NCBI GenBank assembly: GCA_036261625.1
Contig: DATAKL010000001.1
Coordinates: 62,001-126,000 of the forward strand
Reading direction: 5' to 3'
Length of the DNA stretch: 64,000 nt
Origin: JAAXKN01 sp036261625
GTDB lineage: Bacteria > Bacteroidota > Ignavibacteria > Ignavibacteriales > SURF-24
Shown here: positions 7,577-16,394 of the stretch, piece by piece
Numbering within the stretch: the first letter of the stretch is position 1
How the letters are laid out: each line of letters starts with the position of its first letter
Position numbers and translations under genes: made by a program
Notes under the pieces: model-generated
Told to the model about the DNA's origin: nothing
Databases searched by the model: none
The model's input: the letters and a program-made list of their open reading frames with translations, nothing else

Positions 7577-9034
7577 TTACTTGTACTGTTTGTAGGTCTT
7601 CATGATATAGTCTGCAATAGCCTCAACTTCCTTCGGCTTTAAGCCCTGGTTAGGCATTTGAGGGAACGCCGGGTTTTTCTTAGTCGGATTGGAAATGAAT
7701 GCTATCAGCTGATCGCGGTGCCCTTCATACTTCGGGAGGACATTCTTGTAGGCCGGCCCCACAAGCACCCTGTCGAAGCGGTGGCATGCAGAGCAACGTC
7801 CGTCGTATATTGCCTTTCCGCTTATAACAGGTCCCTTGCCTGCTTTTTCCATCTTCTCCTTTACAATTGCATCGTAATTGGCCGCAAGCGCCAGCTCCTG
7901 CCTCTGCGTTGCATAACTGAAGGATACCTGATCGTTTACGGTAAAAAGCACAAAGAAAATTATGAGAAGGAAAAAAATCTGACTGCTGTAGTTTGCCCCC
8001 TTCTGCTTTATCATCATATAGTAAAAATGGCCCAGTGCAAAAAGTGTAAGAAGGATTAAAAGCGAAAGAAGAAACGATGAGTCGGAAATTGCACCCCTGG
8101 GAACCATAAAAAGGCTGACAAGAATAAACAGAGGCAGCGCAATAACGGCCCAGATTCCGGAAATGAGCCCGAACCTTTCAATTGATTTTGCGTACTGGCT
8201 CTCCTCACTTACGGGCTTTTTCCATGAAAAGTAATAAAACAGTATGGCGCCGCTTGTAATTGCAGCAGTTGCAATTAGGAAGAATACATACTTGTAAATG
8301 GCACTCAATGAGAAAATAAGACTGAAGAAGTTACTACTTTGGCTCCACACCTCAGGCTCAAATGAAAACTGAATGCCTGCAATGATAAGATACGACGAGA
8401 TAAAAAGAAGTAGAACACCCCAGATGCCGGAGCGTTTGCTGATGCGGAGGTTTGATTCCCTGAAGGCTTCAAGTTCATCTGCTCCCTCAAAGTCTGGTGC
8501 CTGAGGAGAAGCAACGGCCTGGGCAGCCGGCTCTTCAGTCATTATTACGCCCTGTTCCGGTCCTGCGGGCGTGGCGCCCTGAGGTACCATAACTTCTGCA
8601 GGCAAATTGCCTCCCGGGGCAGCGGGCTTTCTTAAAATCCTGTCCAGATGAAAAGTATACTTGTAGGAATATATCAGTATTACTGCCGGCACAAAAATAA
8701 TCCCTGCAACAAACATAAATGTAACCACACCCATTTTCGTTGTCTGCAGGAGCTGTGAATAGATCAGTATCAGGCTCACAATCGGGACTATTCCAAGCAC
8801 TATTGCAATGCTCTTGCTGAAGGTTACTAAATCTATAAGATCTTTAGAAAAACGGAGATAATCTTTGTTTTCTTTTTTCCTGCCCCAGAGATTTAATACA
8901 ACAGAATAAAGGGATATTCCCTTCAGAAATGCCAGATACGGCAGAAACAGAACCAGGGCAAGAATCAGTATATACCTCAAAAGCGTAAGATTTTCTGCCG
9001 ATTGCGGTATTACCAGCCTGTTCAGAAATTCCAT
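7577..9034 (-). CDS. Multi-pass membrane protein with C-terminal monoheme cytochrome c domain
   Basis: A 485-residue protein of about eight predicted transmembrane helices: three near residues 18-42, 73-95 and 103-125, then a Pro/Ala-rich linker at about 140-190, then five more between about 205 and 370. The C-terminal ~90 residues form a class I cytochrome c domain with a CSACH heme site (about residue 415) and a likely Met ligand in FPQMPNQGL. It sits 16 bases after ctaB at the end of the act-cta run and just before its terminator, so it probably feeds or accepts electrons at the oxidase. I do not recognise a characterised family for the membrane part; a heme-handling or supercomplex-linking role is only a guess. 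Confidence 0.8.
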   Translation of the reverse strand: MEFLNRLVIPQSAENLTLLRYILILALVLFLPYLAFLKGISLYSVVLNLWGRKKENKDYLRFSKDLIDLVTFSKSIAIVLGIVPIVSLILIYSQLLQTTKMGVVTFMFVAGIIFVPAVILIYSYKYTFHLDRILRKPAAPGGNLPAEVMVPQGATPAGPEQGVIMTEEPAAQAVASPQAPDFEGADELEAFRESNLRISKRSGIWGVLLLFISSYLIIAGIQFSFEPEVWSQSSNFFSLIFSLSAIYKYVFFLIATAAITSGAILFYYFSWKKPVSEESQYAKSIERFGLISGIWAVIALPLFILVSLFMVPRGAISDSSFLLSLLILLTLFALGHFYYMMIKQKGANYSSQIFFLLIIFFVLFTVNDQVSFSYATQRQELALAANYDAIVKEKMEKAGKGPVISGKAIYDGRCSACHRFDRVLVGPAYKNVLPKYEGHRDQLIAFISNPTKKNPAFPQMPNQGLKPKEVEAIADYIMKTYKQYK

Positions 9035-9050
9035 AATGCGTAATCCTGTT

Positions 9051-9935
9051 TTAAAAATTGAAAAGCTTATTTATGGAAAGAAGTATCACCACCAAAAGAA
9101 CATAAATATTGATTTCCCTGAATGCAAATCTGTACGTCACCTTCTCAAAGCTGTGAATTATCAGTTTTCTCGAATCCCACACGAGCCATATGCCGGCCAG
9201 TATAAGCATGATATTTATAACCGGACTTTTCACCAGGCCGAAAAGCGCAATAAAAAGACAACTTACGGCCAGTGCTACAATCCAGACGAAAGTAATTCTT
9301 GTAAGCTGCTTTGTTGTAAACAAATTCGTTAAAACGGGAAATCCTGCCTTTTCATAATCCTTTGCATATATCATCAAAAGAAGCCAGAAATGCGGAACCT
9401 GCCATATAAAAAAGAACAATGCAACGGCAAGAATTTCAGGGTTCATAATTCTTCCGCCTGCAGCAACATATCCGATTACAGGCGGGATGGAGCCTATTAA
9501 AGCTCCCGGCACTACAGCCAATGCAGTCATTTTCTTTAACGGCGTGTAGAAAGCATTATACCATGCCAAAGCCAGCATCCCCAGAAGCGCTGATGTGATG
9601 CCGCCCGAAAAATATAGAACCAGAAGTCCTGCTGCTGAAAACATTATTACAATCAAAAGCGCCATGCCAGGCTTTATGGCTCCCGAAGGAATAGGCCTCA
9701 TCCGGGTACGGCTCATCAAGGCATCGGTCTTCCTTTCCTGATAATGGTTCAAGGCAGATGAACCCGAGGCTAGCAGGAACACGCCCATGGTAACAAAAAT
9801 CATCTGCCAATCCACTCTTCCCGAAGCAAGTATAAATCCCACAGAAGTTGATACTGCCACAAAAAGTGTTATACGGACTTTTCCTAATTCCAGTAATATT
9901 GGAATAATCCCTCTTTTATTATAAAATCTGTTCAA
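9051..9935 (-). CDS. ctaB: Protoheme IX farnesyltransferase (heme O synthase)
   Basis: A 294-residue UbiA-family membrane prenyltransferase with about nine helices. It adds a farnesyl group to heme B, giving heme O for the heme-copper oxidase. The first prenyl-binding motif is seen in NHYQERKTDALMSRTRMRPI (about residues 62-81) and the second around YAKDYEKAGFPVL (about 190). The start codon is TTG at 9935, since no ATG lies near the expected N-terminus. It follows ctaC by 78 bases within the oxidase run, a typical location for this assembly enzyme. No heme A synthase (ctaA) is seen nearby. Confidence 0.93.
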   Translation of the reverse strand: MNRFYNKRGIIPILLELGKVRITLFVAVSTSVGFILASGRVDWQMIFVTMGVFLLASGSSALNHYQERKTDALMSRTRMRPIPSGAIKPGMALLIVIMFSAAGLLVLYFSGGITSALLGMLALAWYNAFYTPLKKMTALAVVPGALIGSIPPVIGYVAAGGRIMNPEILAVALFFFIWQVPHFWLLLMIYAKDYEKAGFPVLTNLFTTKQLTRITFVWIVALAVSCLFIALFGLVKSPVINIMLILAGIWLVWDSRKLIIHSFEKVTYRFAFREINIYVLLVVILLSINKLFNF

Positions 9936-10013
9936 AAGAACCGGCTTTCTTTATTTAAATAAACCTGAAAATTTATTTGAATTGTTAAATTTATTTTAGC
10001 AATACAATTTTTA

Positions 10014-10739
10014 CTATTTGGGGTTGCTGGCCCCGCCGCCGACAGTATCATTCTGGAGGCCCTGCAACTTCCCGGGTACGTTTTCCGGAACTGCTCCCGG
10101 CACTCCGCCATGGGCATTTGAAACTGCTGAAGGAGCATTGCTGTTCTCATTGAGCCAGGCTGCAAACTGATCCTCCGGTACTACAATAACCTGATTGAGC
10201 ATGTAGGCGTGATTCATGCCGCAGTACTCTGCGCACTCCACCTGGTATTTGCCCGTATTGTTGGCAGTAAAGACCAGATAATCCTTTTTACCCGGAACTG
10301 CATCCTCCTTTATCCTGAAAGAAGGGATATAGAAGCTGTGAACAACATCCAGCGACGTCAGCTCCAGCTTAACAGGCTTGTTAACAGGCACATACAAAGT
10401 ATCGTACCTTTTACCGTTTGCATACTCAAAGCTCCACTTCCACATCTGTCCTGTTACCTTAACAGTCATGGCCCCTTTTGGCACTTTTCTCAGTTCTGCA
10501 AAAGTTGTAAAACCGTAGTAGAACATTGAAAGCGCCAGGAGTGTCGGTATTGTAACCCAGACAACTTCAAGTGCAAGATTGCCCTCAATATTTGTGGGCC
10601 TGGGATTTCTTTTGCGGCTGTACCTGATTACGAAGTATATCATTGTAAAAGTAACACCCAGCAGTATTATCACTGAAATTGTTACTATATAGATAAATGA
10701 ATTATCAACTGACTGTGCGTAATTAGAAGCTCCTGACAT
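10014..10739 (-). CDS. ctaC: Cytochrome c oxidase subunit II (CuA)
   Basis: A 241-residue subunit II with two N-terminal helices (about residues 14-36 and 58-78) and a periplasmic cupredoxin domain. The CuA site is complete: His in SLDVVHSFYIPSF, then C-x3-C-x3-H-x2-M in VECAEYCGMNHAYM (about residues 168-181). There is no fused cytochrome c domain, unlike classical caa3 subunit II; separate membrane cytochromes in the same run may take that role. A Gly/Pro/Asn-rich tail of ~40 residues ends the protein. Confidence 0.95.
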   Translation of the reverse strand: MSGASNYAQSVDNSFIYIVTISVIILLGVTFTMIYFVIRYSRKRNPRPTNIEGNLALEVVWVTIPTLLALSMFYYGFTTFAELRKVPKGAMTVKVTGQMWKWSFEYANGKRYDTLYVPVNKPVKLELTSLDVVHSFYIPSFRIKEDAVPGKKDYLVFTANNTGKYQVECAEYCGMNHAYMLNQVIVVPEDQFAAWLNENSNAPSAVSNAHGGVPGAVPENVPGKLQGLQNDTVGGGASNPK

Positions 10740-10751
10740 TTTAATTTCCCC

Positions 10752-11066
10752 TTACCTAAATATATAATCAGCAAATGTAAATATAAAAACCGCCAGCAAA
10801 GTCATTATGGCAATTCCAACGAATACCTTAAAGACAACATCATCGAATCTTATATGCATGAAAATGTTCAGCACCAGCGAGGCCTTGGCAGCTGCTATTA
10901 TAAGAGCAATAAGAAGCGTAATGCCTCCGAAATTTATTCCGGCAACAGCAACCGTTGCAGCCGTAAAAGCCAGAAGAGCCAGCCAAACGAGCACATATGT
11001 GCTGTAATTAACAATATGAGGCGCTGAAGTCTCACTTGAACCGGTATGCAATTTATTATCTGCCAT
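10752..11066 (-). CDS. ctaF: Cytochrome c oxidase subunit IV (small membrane subunit)
   Basis: A 104-residue protein with three predicted helices (about residues 22-45, 50-68 and 80-100). It resembles the prokaryotic subunit IV family through KASLVLNIFMHIRFDD. Its place between subunits III and II, 12 bases before ctaC, supports this. The subunit carries no cofactor and stabilises the oxidase. Confidence 0.85.
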   Translation of the reverse strand: MADNKLHTGSSETSAPHIVNYSTYVLVWLALLAFTAATVAVAGINFGGITLLIALIIAAAKASLVLNIFMHIRFDDVVFKVFVGIAIMTLLAVFIFTFADYIFR

Positions 11067-11075
11067 ATTAAACCC

Positions 11076-11750
11076 TCATCGTAATAAATAGAATAACGGG
11101 AACAGGAATATCCAGATTATATCGACCAGGTGCCAGTAAAGCCCTGCATTCTCAAGTTTGGAGTAATCAGTACTTGTAACCCTGTCCCTGGCTATAAAGC
11201 TCACCATAAAGCTCAGTACAACAATACCGATAATTACATGAAGACCGTGAATGCCGGTCATTACGTAATAAAGCCCGAAGAAAAGTATCTCGCCCTGCGA
11301 GCGGTTCAAAAGCTCCGGAGATTTCGGATAGATTCCGCTGCGGATCTCATGTGACCATTCGAAATACTTGTTTACCAAAAACCAGACGGCAAAGAAAATT
11401 GTAAAGCCCAGCAGTGTAAGTGAAAGCTTTTTATTTCCCTTCTGCAGGGCTGTAATCGACATGGCAACTGTAAGACTGCTGGTTAAAAGTATCACTGTAT
11501 TCAGAGCGCCTATTATTGTATTCATCCCCTGCCCTGCCGTATGGAAATCCTCATTGTTCATATAACGGTAGATGCCGTAGATGAGGAACATTCCTCCAAA
11601 GAGAAGAAGCTCTGTCAAAAGGAAAAGCCACATCCCGATCTTTGATCCCATCTTGTCCTTGTGCCCGTGAGCCTCAAGTAGATGCTCTTCATCGGGGCGC
11701 CCGCTTGGAAGTGCGGCGTTTACTACGGCCGCATCAGGGATTTTACTCAC
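11076..11750 (-). CDS. ctaE: Cytochrome c oxidase subunit III
   Basis: A 224-residue membrane subunit with five to six predicted helices. Family features are the GMWLFLLTELLLFGGMF helix, a conserved Glu-His region in TGIHGLHVIIGI, and the C-terminal YWHLVDIIWIFLFPLFYL. It supports proton uptake and stability of subunit I. The GTG start at 11750 overlaps the ctaD stop by 4 bases, indicating translational coupling. Confidence 0.95.
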   Translation of the reverse strand: MSKIPDAAVVNAALPSGRPDEEHLLEAHGHKDKMGSKIGMWLFLLTELLLFGGMFLIYGIYRYMNNEDFHTAGQGMNTIIGALNTVILLTSSLTVAMSITALQKGNKKLSLTLLGFTIFFAVWFLVNKYFEWSHEIRSGIYPKSPELLNRSQGEILFFGLYYVMTGIHGLHVIIGIVVLSFMVSFIARDRVTSTDYSKLENAGLYWHLVDIIWIFLFPLFYLLR

Positions 11751-13417
11751 TTTTCATCCTCCGCTGAATGGTTAAACTCTTCCTGCTTTTCTTTTGCCTC
11801 CTCCTGGGCATGATAGTCGTAGGGCCCGTGAGTAATAACGGGAATTTCCTCGAAGTTCTCCTGCGGCGGCGGAGAAGGGACTGTCCACTCCAGCGTCATT
11901 CCGCCCCAGGGATTCATTCCGGCCCTCGGACCCTTCTTAAAGGCGTAAAAAAGGTTTGCAAACATGACTATAAATCCTGTGATCATGACCCATGAGCCAA
12001 CTGTTGCAAAGACGTGCAGCCCATGGTACTGCGGCAGATAATCGTAGTATCTTCTGGGCATTCCCTCATAACCCAGTATGAAGAAAGTAAAGTATAGCAT
12101 CATGAAGCCCAGAACTATAATGCTGATGGCAACCTTTGCAACCCTGTCGTTATAAAGCTTCCCGAACATCTTCGGGAACCAGTAATGCAGAGCAGCAAAG
12201 AAGATAAACCCCGTGCCGCCAAATACCACGAAGTGGAAGTGCGCAACAACGAAGTACGTATCTGTAAGGTGGATGTCTGTAGCCAGAGCGCCTAAAATAA
12301 GCCCCGTCAGCCCCCCGATTGAGAATACAAATATGAATGCCAGTACAAAAAGCAGGGGCGCTTTAAGATCAATCGAGCCCTTGTAGAGTGTTGCCGTCCA
12401 GTTAAAGACCTTCACGGCGCTTGGAATTGCAACAAGGAAAGTAAAAAGTGAAAAAATCCACCTTGCCGTGTCACTCATGCCTGAGGAAAACATATGGTGG
12501 CCCCAGACAAAATATCCGACAAAAGCAATAGCAAGGCTTGAGACTGCAATTGCCTTGTAGCCGAAAATTGTCCTGTGCGCAAATGTCGGAATGATCTCAC
12601 TGACCACGCCCATTGCAGGCAGTATCATGATGTATACGGCCGGGTGTGAATATATCCAGAACATGTGCTGGTACAAAATCGGATCTCCTCCAAGTGCCGG
12701 ATCGAAGAGCCCGACACCGAAAAGTCTTTCAATTGCAACCAGAGCAAGAGTAATACCTACAATTGGTGTTGCAATGAGCTGAATCCAGGCTGTGGCATAA
12801 ATTGACCATGCAAACAGCGGCATCCGGAACCACCCCATGCCTGGAGCCCGCATGCGGTGGATTGTTGTAATAAAATTAAGTCCCGTTAAAATTGATGAAA
12901 AACCCAATATAAATGCAGCCAGAATCATCCACGATACGTCGGTGCCGGTCCTGAGGCTGTATGGCACATAAAACGTCCAGCCTGTATCGATCGGTCCTCC
13001 GGCAAGGAAGAGTGAAAGTATGGCAAATATACCCCCGCCGATATAGAAATACCACGATAACAGATTCAGTCTCGGGAATGCCACATCTTTTGCCCCCAGC
13101 ATAATAGGCAGGAAAAAGTTGCCGAATACGGCAGGAATGCCGGGAATTACAAAAAGAAATATCATTATCAGTCCGTGCAGCGTAAAAAGGGAATTATAGG
13201 TCTGAGGCCCCATGATTGTCCTTCCCTGCGTTAACATTTCAAGCCTCATCAAGACGCCTATGGTTGCCCCGATGCAGAAAAATGTCGTCAGGGCTATAAG
13301 ATACATCAGTCCGATTCTTTTATGGTCAGTCGATAGAATCCAGGCCAGAACGCCCTTATGCGGCCCCTGTTCGTCATAAAAATCGACATAGTTTCCATGA
13401 ATAGCATGATCAGCCAT
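11747..13417 (-). CDS. ctaD: Cytochrome c oxidase subunit I, A2-type heme-copper oxidase
   Basis: A 556-residue catalytic subunit with twelve helices that reduces O2 and pumps protons. The CuB ligands are in WIYSHPAVYIMILPAMG (His and the cross-linked Tyr) and WGHHMFSSGM. The heme ligands lie in VAHFHFVVFGG. Helix VI reads YSHPAVY rather than the GHPEVY form, so the D-channel Glu of A1-type oxidases is absent. This Tyr-Ser signature is established for A2-type enzymes such as the Rhodothermus marinus caa3 oxidase. The ATG at 13417 overlaps the end of sco by 8 bases. The hydrophilic, Glu-rich C-terminus is lineage-specific. Confidence 0.96.
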   Translation of the reverse strand: MADHAIHGNYVDFYDEQGPHKGVLAWILSTDHKRIGLMYLIALTTFFCIGATIGVLMRLEMLTQGRTIMGPQTYNSLFTLHGLIMIFLFVIPGIPAVFGNFFLPIMLGAKDVAFPRLNLLSWYFYIGGGIFAILSLFLAGGPIDTGWTFYVPYSLRTGTDVSWMILAAFILGFSSILTGLNFITTIHRMRAPGMGWFRMPLFAWSIYATAWIQLIATPIVGITLALVAIERLFGVGLFDPALGGDPILYQHMFWIYSHPAVYIMILPAMGVVSEIIPTFAHRTIFGYKAIAVSSLAIAFVGYFVWGHHMFSSGMSDTARWIFSLFTFLVAIPSAVKVFNWTATLYKGSIDLKAPLLFVLAFIFVFSIGGLTGLILGALATDIHLTDTYFVVAHFHFVVFGGTGFIFFAALHYWFPKMFGKLYNDRVAKVAISIIVLGFMMLYFTFFILGYEGMPRRYYDYLPQYHGLHVFATVGSWVMITGFIVMFANLFYAFKKGPRAGMNPWGGMTLEWTVPSPPPQENFEEIPVITHGPYDYHAQEEAKEKQEEFNHSAEDEK

Positions 13418-14234
13418 GTTTTAGCTCCTCTCCTTTTCTTTTCGTTACCCTGCTTTTAATAATCAGAACAGTAAAGAGCACAACAGCAGAGAATAACAAT
13501 AAGCTCCCAATTACTTTTGTAACATTAAACACATATTTCCCCCCCTGCCTGTCATAGCTGAAGCAGAAGGCAAGTACTTTGTTGACAGTAGGTGTGGTCT
13601 CCCCCTTCTCGGCCTCAATGACAGACATCTTGACGTCAAAGGGAAGGAACTGTGTCCCGAAGATGTAGCGGGTAATTTTACCCTCGGGGGACAGTACAAT
13701 AAGAGTACCCATATGTACAAAGTCACCCCTGTCGCGTTTATAGTAAAAACCGGCTGCATCTGTAAGCCTGTGGACCGAGACGCTGTCGCCTGTCATGAAA
13801 GTCCAGGCACTCTCAGGCAACTGACGCCTCATGGCGCCCATGTGGTCACTTTTCCACTTCTTTGCATCCTGAGGCTTGTCATTCGGGTCAAAACTGATGG
13901 TCCAGATGTCAAAATCCTTCCCGGGCTCCATGTCAACCCTGTCCATGACATCTGCCACACCATTTAAGAGCGGGCTGCAGATACCGGGACAGTGGTAGTA
14001 AACAAATGCAAGAACAACCGGTCTTTTAATCATGCTTTTCAGTGTAACCGGAAGTCCGTTCTCATCCTTTAATGTAACATCCAAAGGAAGATAGCTGCCA
14101 AGTTTTTCATCTATACCTACTTTCCCTTTCTCACCAGTCTGGAATGCAAAAGCCTCATTTGAATAAACCGCAAGGCAAAGGAGAAAGACCAGAAAAAAAA
14201 GGAATGCCCCTTTAGCCTTATAAAACCGAATCAT
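13410..14234 (-). CDS. SCO1/SenC-type copper chaperone for oxidase assembly
   Basis: A 274-residue thioredoxin-fold protein that delivers or reduces copper at CuA. The copper site is C-x3-C in YYHCPGICSPLLNG (about residues 74-87), with the distal His in GDFVHMGTLIVLSP (about 175). There is an N-terminal signal segment (residues 10-30) and an extra C-terminal helix (about 240-262) that anchors the domain outside the membrane. It lies between the cytochrome c gene (3 bases away) and ctaD (8-base overlap), as expected for an oxidase assembly factor. Confidence 0.93.
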   Translation of the reverse strand: MIRFYKAKGAFLFFLVFLLCLAVYSNEAFAFQTGEKGKVGIDEKLGSYLPLDVTLKDENGLPVTLKSMIKRPVVLAFVYYHCPGICSPLLNGVADVMDRVDMEPGKDFDIWTISFDPNDKPQDAKKWKSDHMGAMRRQLPESAWTFMTGDSVSVHRLTDAAGFYYKRDRGDFVHMGTLIVLSPEGKITRYIFGTQFLPFDVKMSVIEAEKGETTPTVNKVLAFCFSYDRQGGKYVFNVTKVIGSLLLFSAVVLFTVLIIKSRVTKRKGEELKHG

Positions 14235-14237
14235 TTT

Positions 14238-15185
14238 CTAAGCGCTCCTTTTCGAATAAACATTTAATAAAAACCGGTAAAGATCGTTCCAGTCTTTACC
14301 GCTAAGATTTACAACTGCAGGCTGAAAACCGTTCAAATCTGGGTTTGAAGTAACCGTTCTGATAAAATCATCCAGACTAGCCTTCCAGCTATCAGAAGAA
14401 CTGAGGTAAACGAGGCTTCTTAACTTATTGATGCTAACGCTGTTAAAGATCCGGGCTCCGGCTTCCCCTGCATTATTATTAATATAAGATAAAATGGCAT
14501 AAATATTCTGCATCTTTGGCAGTGCCCCGGAATTGATGCTTGTAATGGCCTCACTGACCGGGATCTGTGCAGCACCCACTGTGCCCTGGGAAAGGCTGTA
14601 GGTTTTATTCAGGTCGGCAAGTTCCTGTTCTGTGGGTTTCGGGAAATCGTTTGCAAATGTGCGCACGTAGCTTATAATGTCCAGGCGGTCAGAAGGCGGC
14701 AGGTATTCAAAAGCAGGCATGCCGGTTCCCGGCACCCCCTTCTGCAGTGTACCATACATATCGATAACTCTGCGTCCGTTTACCCATCCCTGGTTTGAAT
14801 GGAAATTCCTGGGCTTCGGGTTCAGGGCTGCTCCTGCAGGTCCGTCGCCCATGCCGTTTGGTCCGTGACAGCTTGAGCAGTTTGTCTGGAAGAGAGTTTT
14901 GCCCTTGTTTATCATATCCTGCGTGGGCTGCATCATCTCTTTTACGTCCACTCCCTTCTGTGCAGTCGCCTTCCTGGGCTTTATGTCCAGGAATACATTT
15001 GCCGAGTCGGCTATTGTCGGAGAAACATCGTTCTGATTGGCAATACTCAGCTGATCGACAAAATAGTACCCACCGATGAGAATAAGGACAAAAAAGTAGG
15101 GGTAAATTAACCCGAACCACCTTTTGGGATTTCTTAAGACATCACGGTAATTTATTTCTTCTTCAATTTGCGGTCTTTGTTCCAT
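14238..15185 (-). CDS. Membrane-anchored monoheme cytochrome c of the ACIII-oxidase operon
   Basis: A 315-residue protein. The N-terminal 25 residues are cytoplasmic, one helix follows (about residues 26-45), then a periplasmic cytochrome c domain with one heme site, NCSSCHGPNGMGDG (about residues 100-113), and a probable Met ligand in GTGMPAFEYLPP. The C-terminal ~130 residues carry no second heme motif and are not recognised. It is encoded between actF and sco. A tethered cytochrome here could pass electrons from alternative complex III to CuA, replacing the cytochrome domain missing from subunit II. That role is inferred from position. Confidence 0.85.
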   Translation of the reverse strand: MEQRPQIEEEINYRDVLRNPKRWFGLIYPYFFVLILIGGYYFVDQLSIANQNDVSPTIADSANVFLDIKPRKATAQKGVDVKEMMQPTQDMINKGKTLFQTNCSSCHGPNGMGDGPAGAALNPKPRNFHSNQGWVNGRRVIDMYGTLQKGVPGTGMPAFEYLPPSDRLDIISYVRTFANDFPKPTEQELADLNKTYSLSQGTVGAAQIPVSEAITSINSGALPKMQNIYAILSYINNNAGEAGARIFNSVSINKLRSLVYLSSSDSWKASLDDFIRTVTSNPDLNGFQPAVVNLSGKDWNDLYRFLLNVYSKRSA

Positions 15186-15206
15186 TTGTTTTCAAGTCCC
15201 TTAAAG

Positions 15207-16394
15207 TTAAAGTCTGAAATCCAGCCCTCTTTGCAGCTTGGGATCACCAATCGGAATAATGTTCGTATTTTTCGCCTTCAGCGTAAAGAATACTATCACC
15301 AGGCCTACTGCGGCAATGGGGAATGCAAACTCCATCCAGCCCAGGGTGACCCCCGTTCGGCTGAAGGTCGGCATGATGAGCCAGTAGAGATCGAACAGGT
15401 GTGCAAAGAGGATCCAAACTGACATAAACATGAGCCTGCGGGGATTCATCTTGGAAGGCTGCGAGAGTAAACCGAAATAAGGCACAATAAAGTGAATTAC
15501 TATAAGAGCAATTGAAACTATCTTCCAGCTCCCCTGCCAGCGCAGGAGGAACCATGTCGTCTCCTCAGGCAGATTGGCATACCAGATTAAAAGATACTGG
15601 CTGAAGGCTATATATGCCCAGAAGTTAACGAATGCAAAGAGGAGTGCCCCCAGGCTGTAGAGGTGATCTTCTGTAATGTTGGTGAAGTAGCCTTTCCTGA
15701 TAAAAAGAACTACAGCAATTGTAGCCGAGGCCAGTGCGGCCAGTATTGTGCCGGCAAAATAGTAAACGCCGAAAATGGTCGAAAACCAGTGCGGCTCAAG
15801 ACTCATCATCCAGTCTATTGCGGCAAGCGTAATTGTAATTGCAAAGACCGGCATAAAGACGGCACTGGATCTGATATTCCTTGTTGTAATTGCCTGAGAT
15901 TTAAGCTCATCCTGCTTTTCAGAGTTTCTTACGATGAGAATATAAAACAAAAGCCATATTGCAAAGCAGACCAGTGTTCTAATAATAAAAAACGGTACAT
16001 TCAGGTAAGGCGACTTGCCGGCCAGTACCGCGTCCTGCCTTAGAAGTTCACTGTGGCTCCAGTGAAAGACCTCGTGCATGCTGAAGTAAAGCGGTACGGC
16101 AAGAACTGGTATGATAAATAAAATGGTGGACAGGAATTCGCTTACCCTTCTTATCGGCGTGCTCCAGACGGCACCGGCAACGTATTCAAGGGCCACAAGA
16201 AACAGACTCCCCAGACCGATACTCATAAGAAACATAAAGGAAATGAGTATATTAAAGGAGCTTCTTGTCCTGTCGATAAAAAATGATACCACAATCAGTA
16301 TAATTCCAAGTGCAAGCAGGCCCCAGCCTAAAATGCTTACGCTTCTGGGAAATTCTTTTATTCTGTAGTTGAAATTTTCATTCGTAAGACTCAT
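15207..16394 (-). CDS. actF: Alternative complex III subunit ActF (NrfD-like)
   Basis: A 395-residue integral membrane protein with about ten predicted helices, related to NrfD/PsrC and to ActC. It shows EYVAGAVWSTPIRRVSEFLS and the charged turn in IDWMMSLEPHWFSTIFGVYY typical of ActF. In characterised ACIII it pairs with ActC in the quinol-oxidising membrane core. Its ATG overlaps the actD/E stop by 4 bases. Confidence 0.92.
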   Translation of the reverse strand: MSLTNENFNYRIKEFPRSVSILGWGLLALGIILIVVSFFIDRTRSSFNILISFMFLMSIGLGSLFLVALEYVAGAVWSTPIRRVSEFLSTILFIIPVLAVPLYFSMHEVFHWSHSELLRQDAVLAGKSPYLNVPFFIIRTLVCFAIWLLFYILIVRNSEKQDELKSQAITTRNIRSSAVFMPVFAITITLAAIDWMMSLEPHWFSTIFGVYYFAGTILAALASATIAVVLFIRKGYFTNITEDHLYSLGALLFAFVNFWAYIAFSQYLLIWYANLPEETTWFLLRWQGSWKIVSIALIVIHFIVPYFGLLSQPSKMNPRRLMFMSVWILFAHLFDLYWLIMPTFSRTGVTLGWMEFAFPIAAVGLVIVFFTLKAKNTNIIPIGDPKLQRGLDFRL

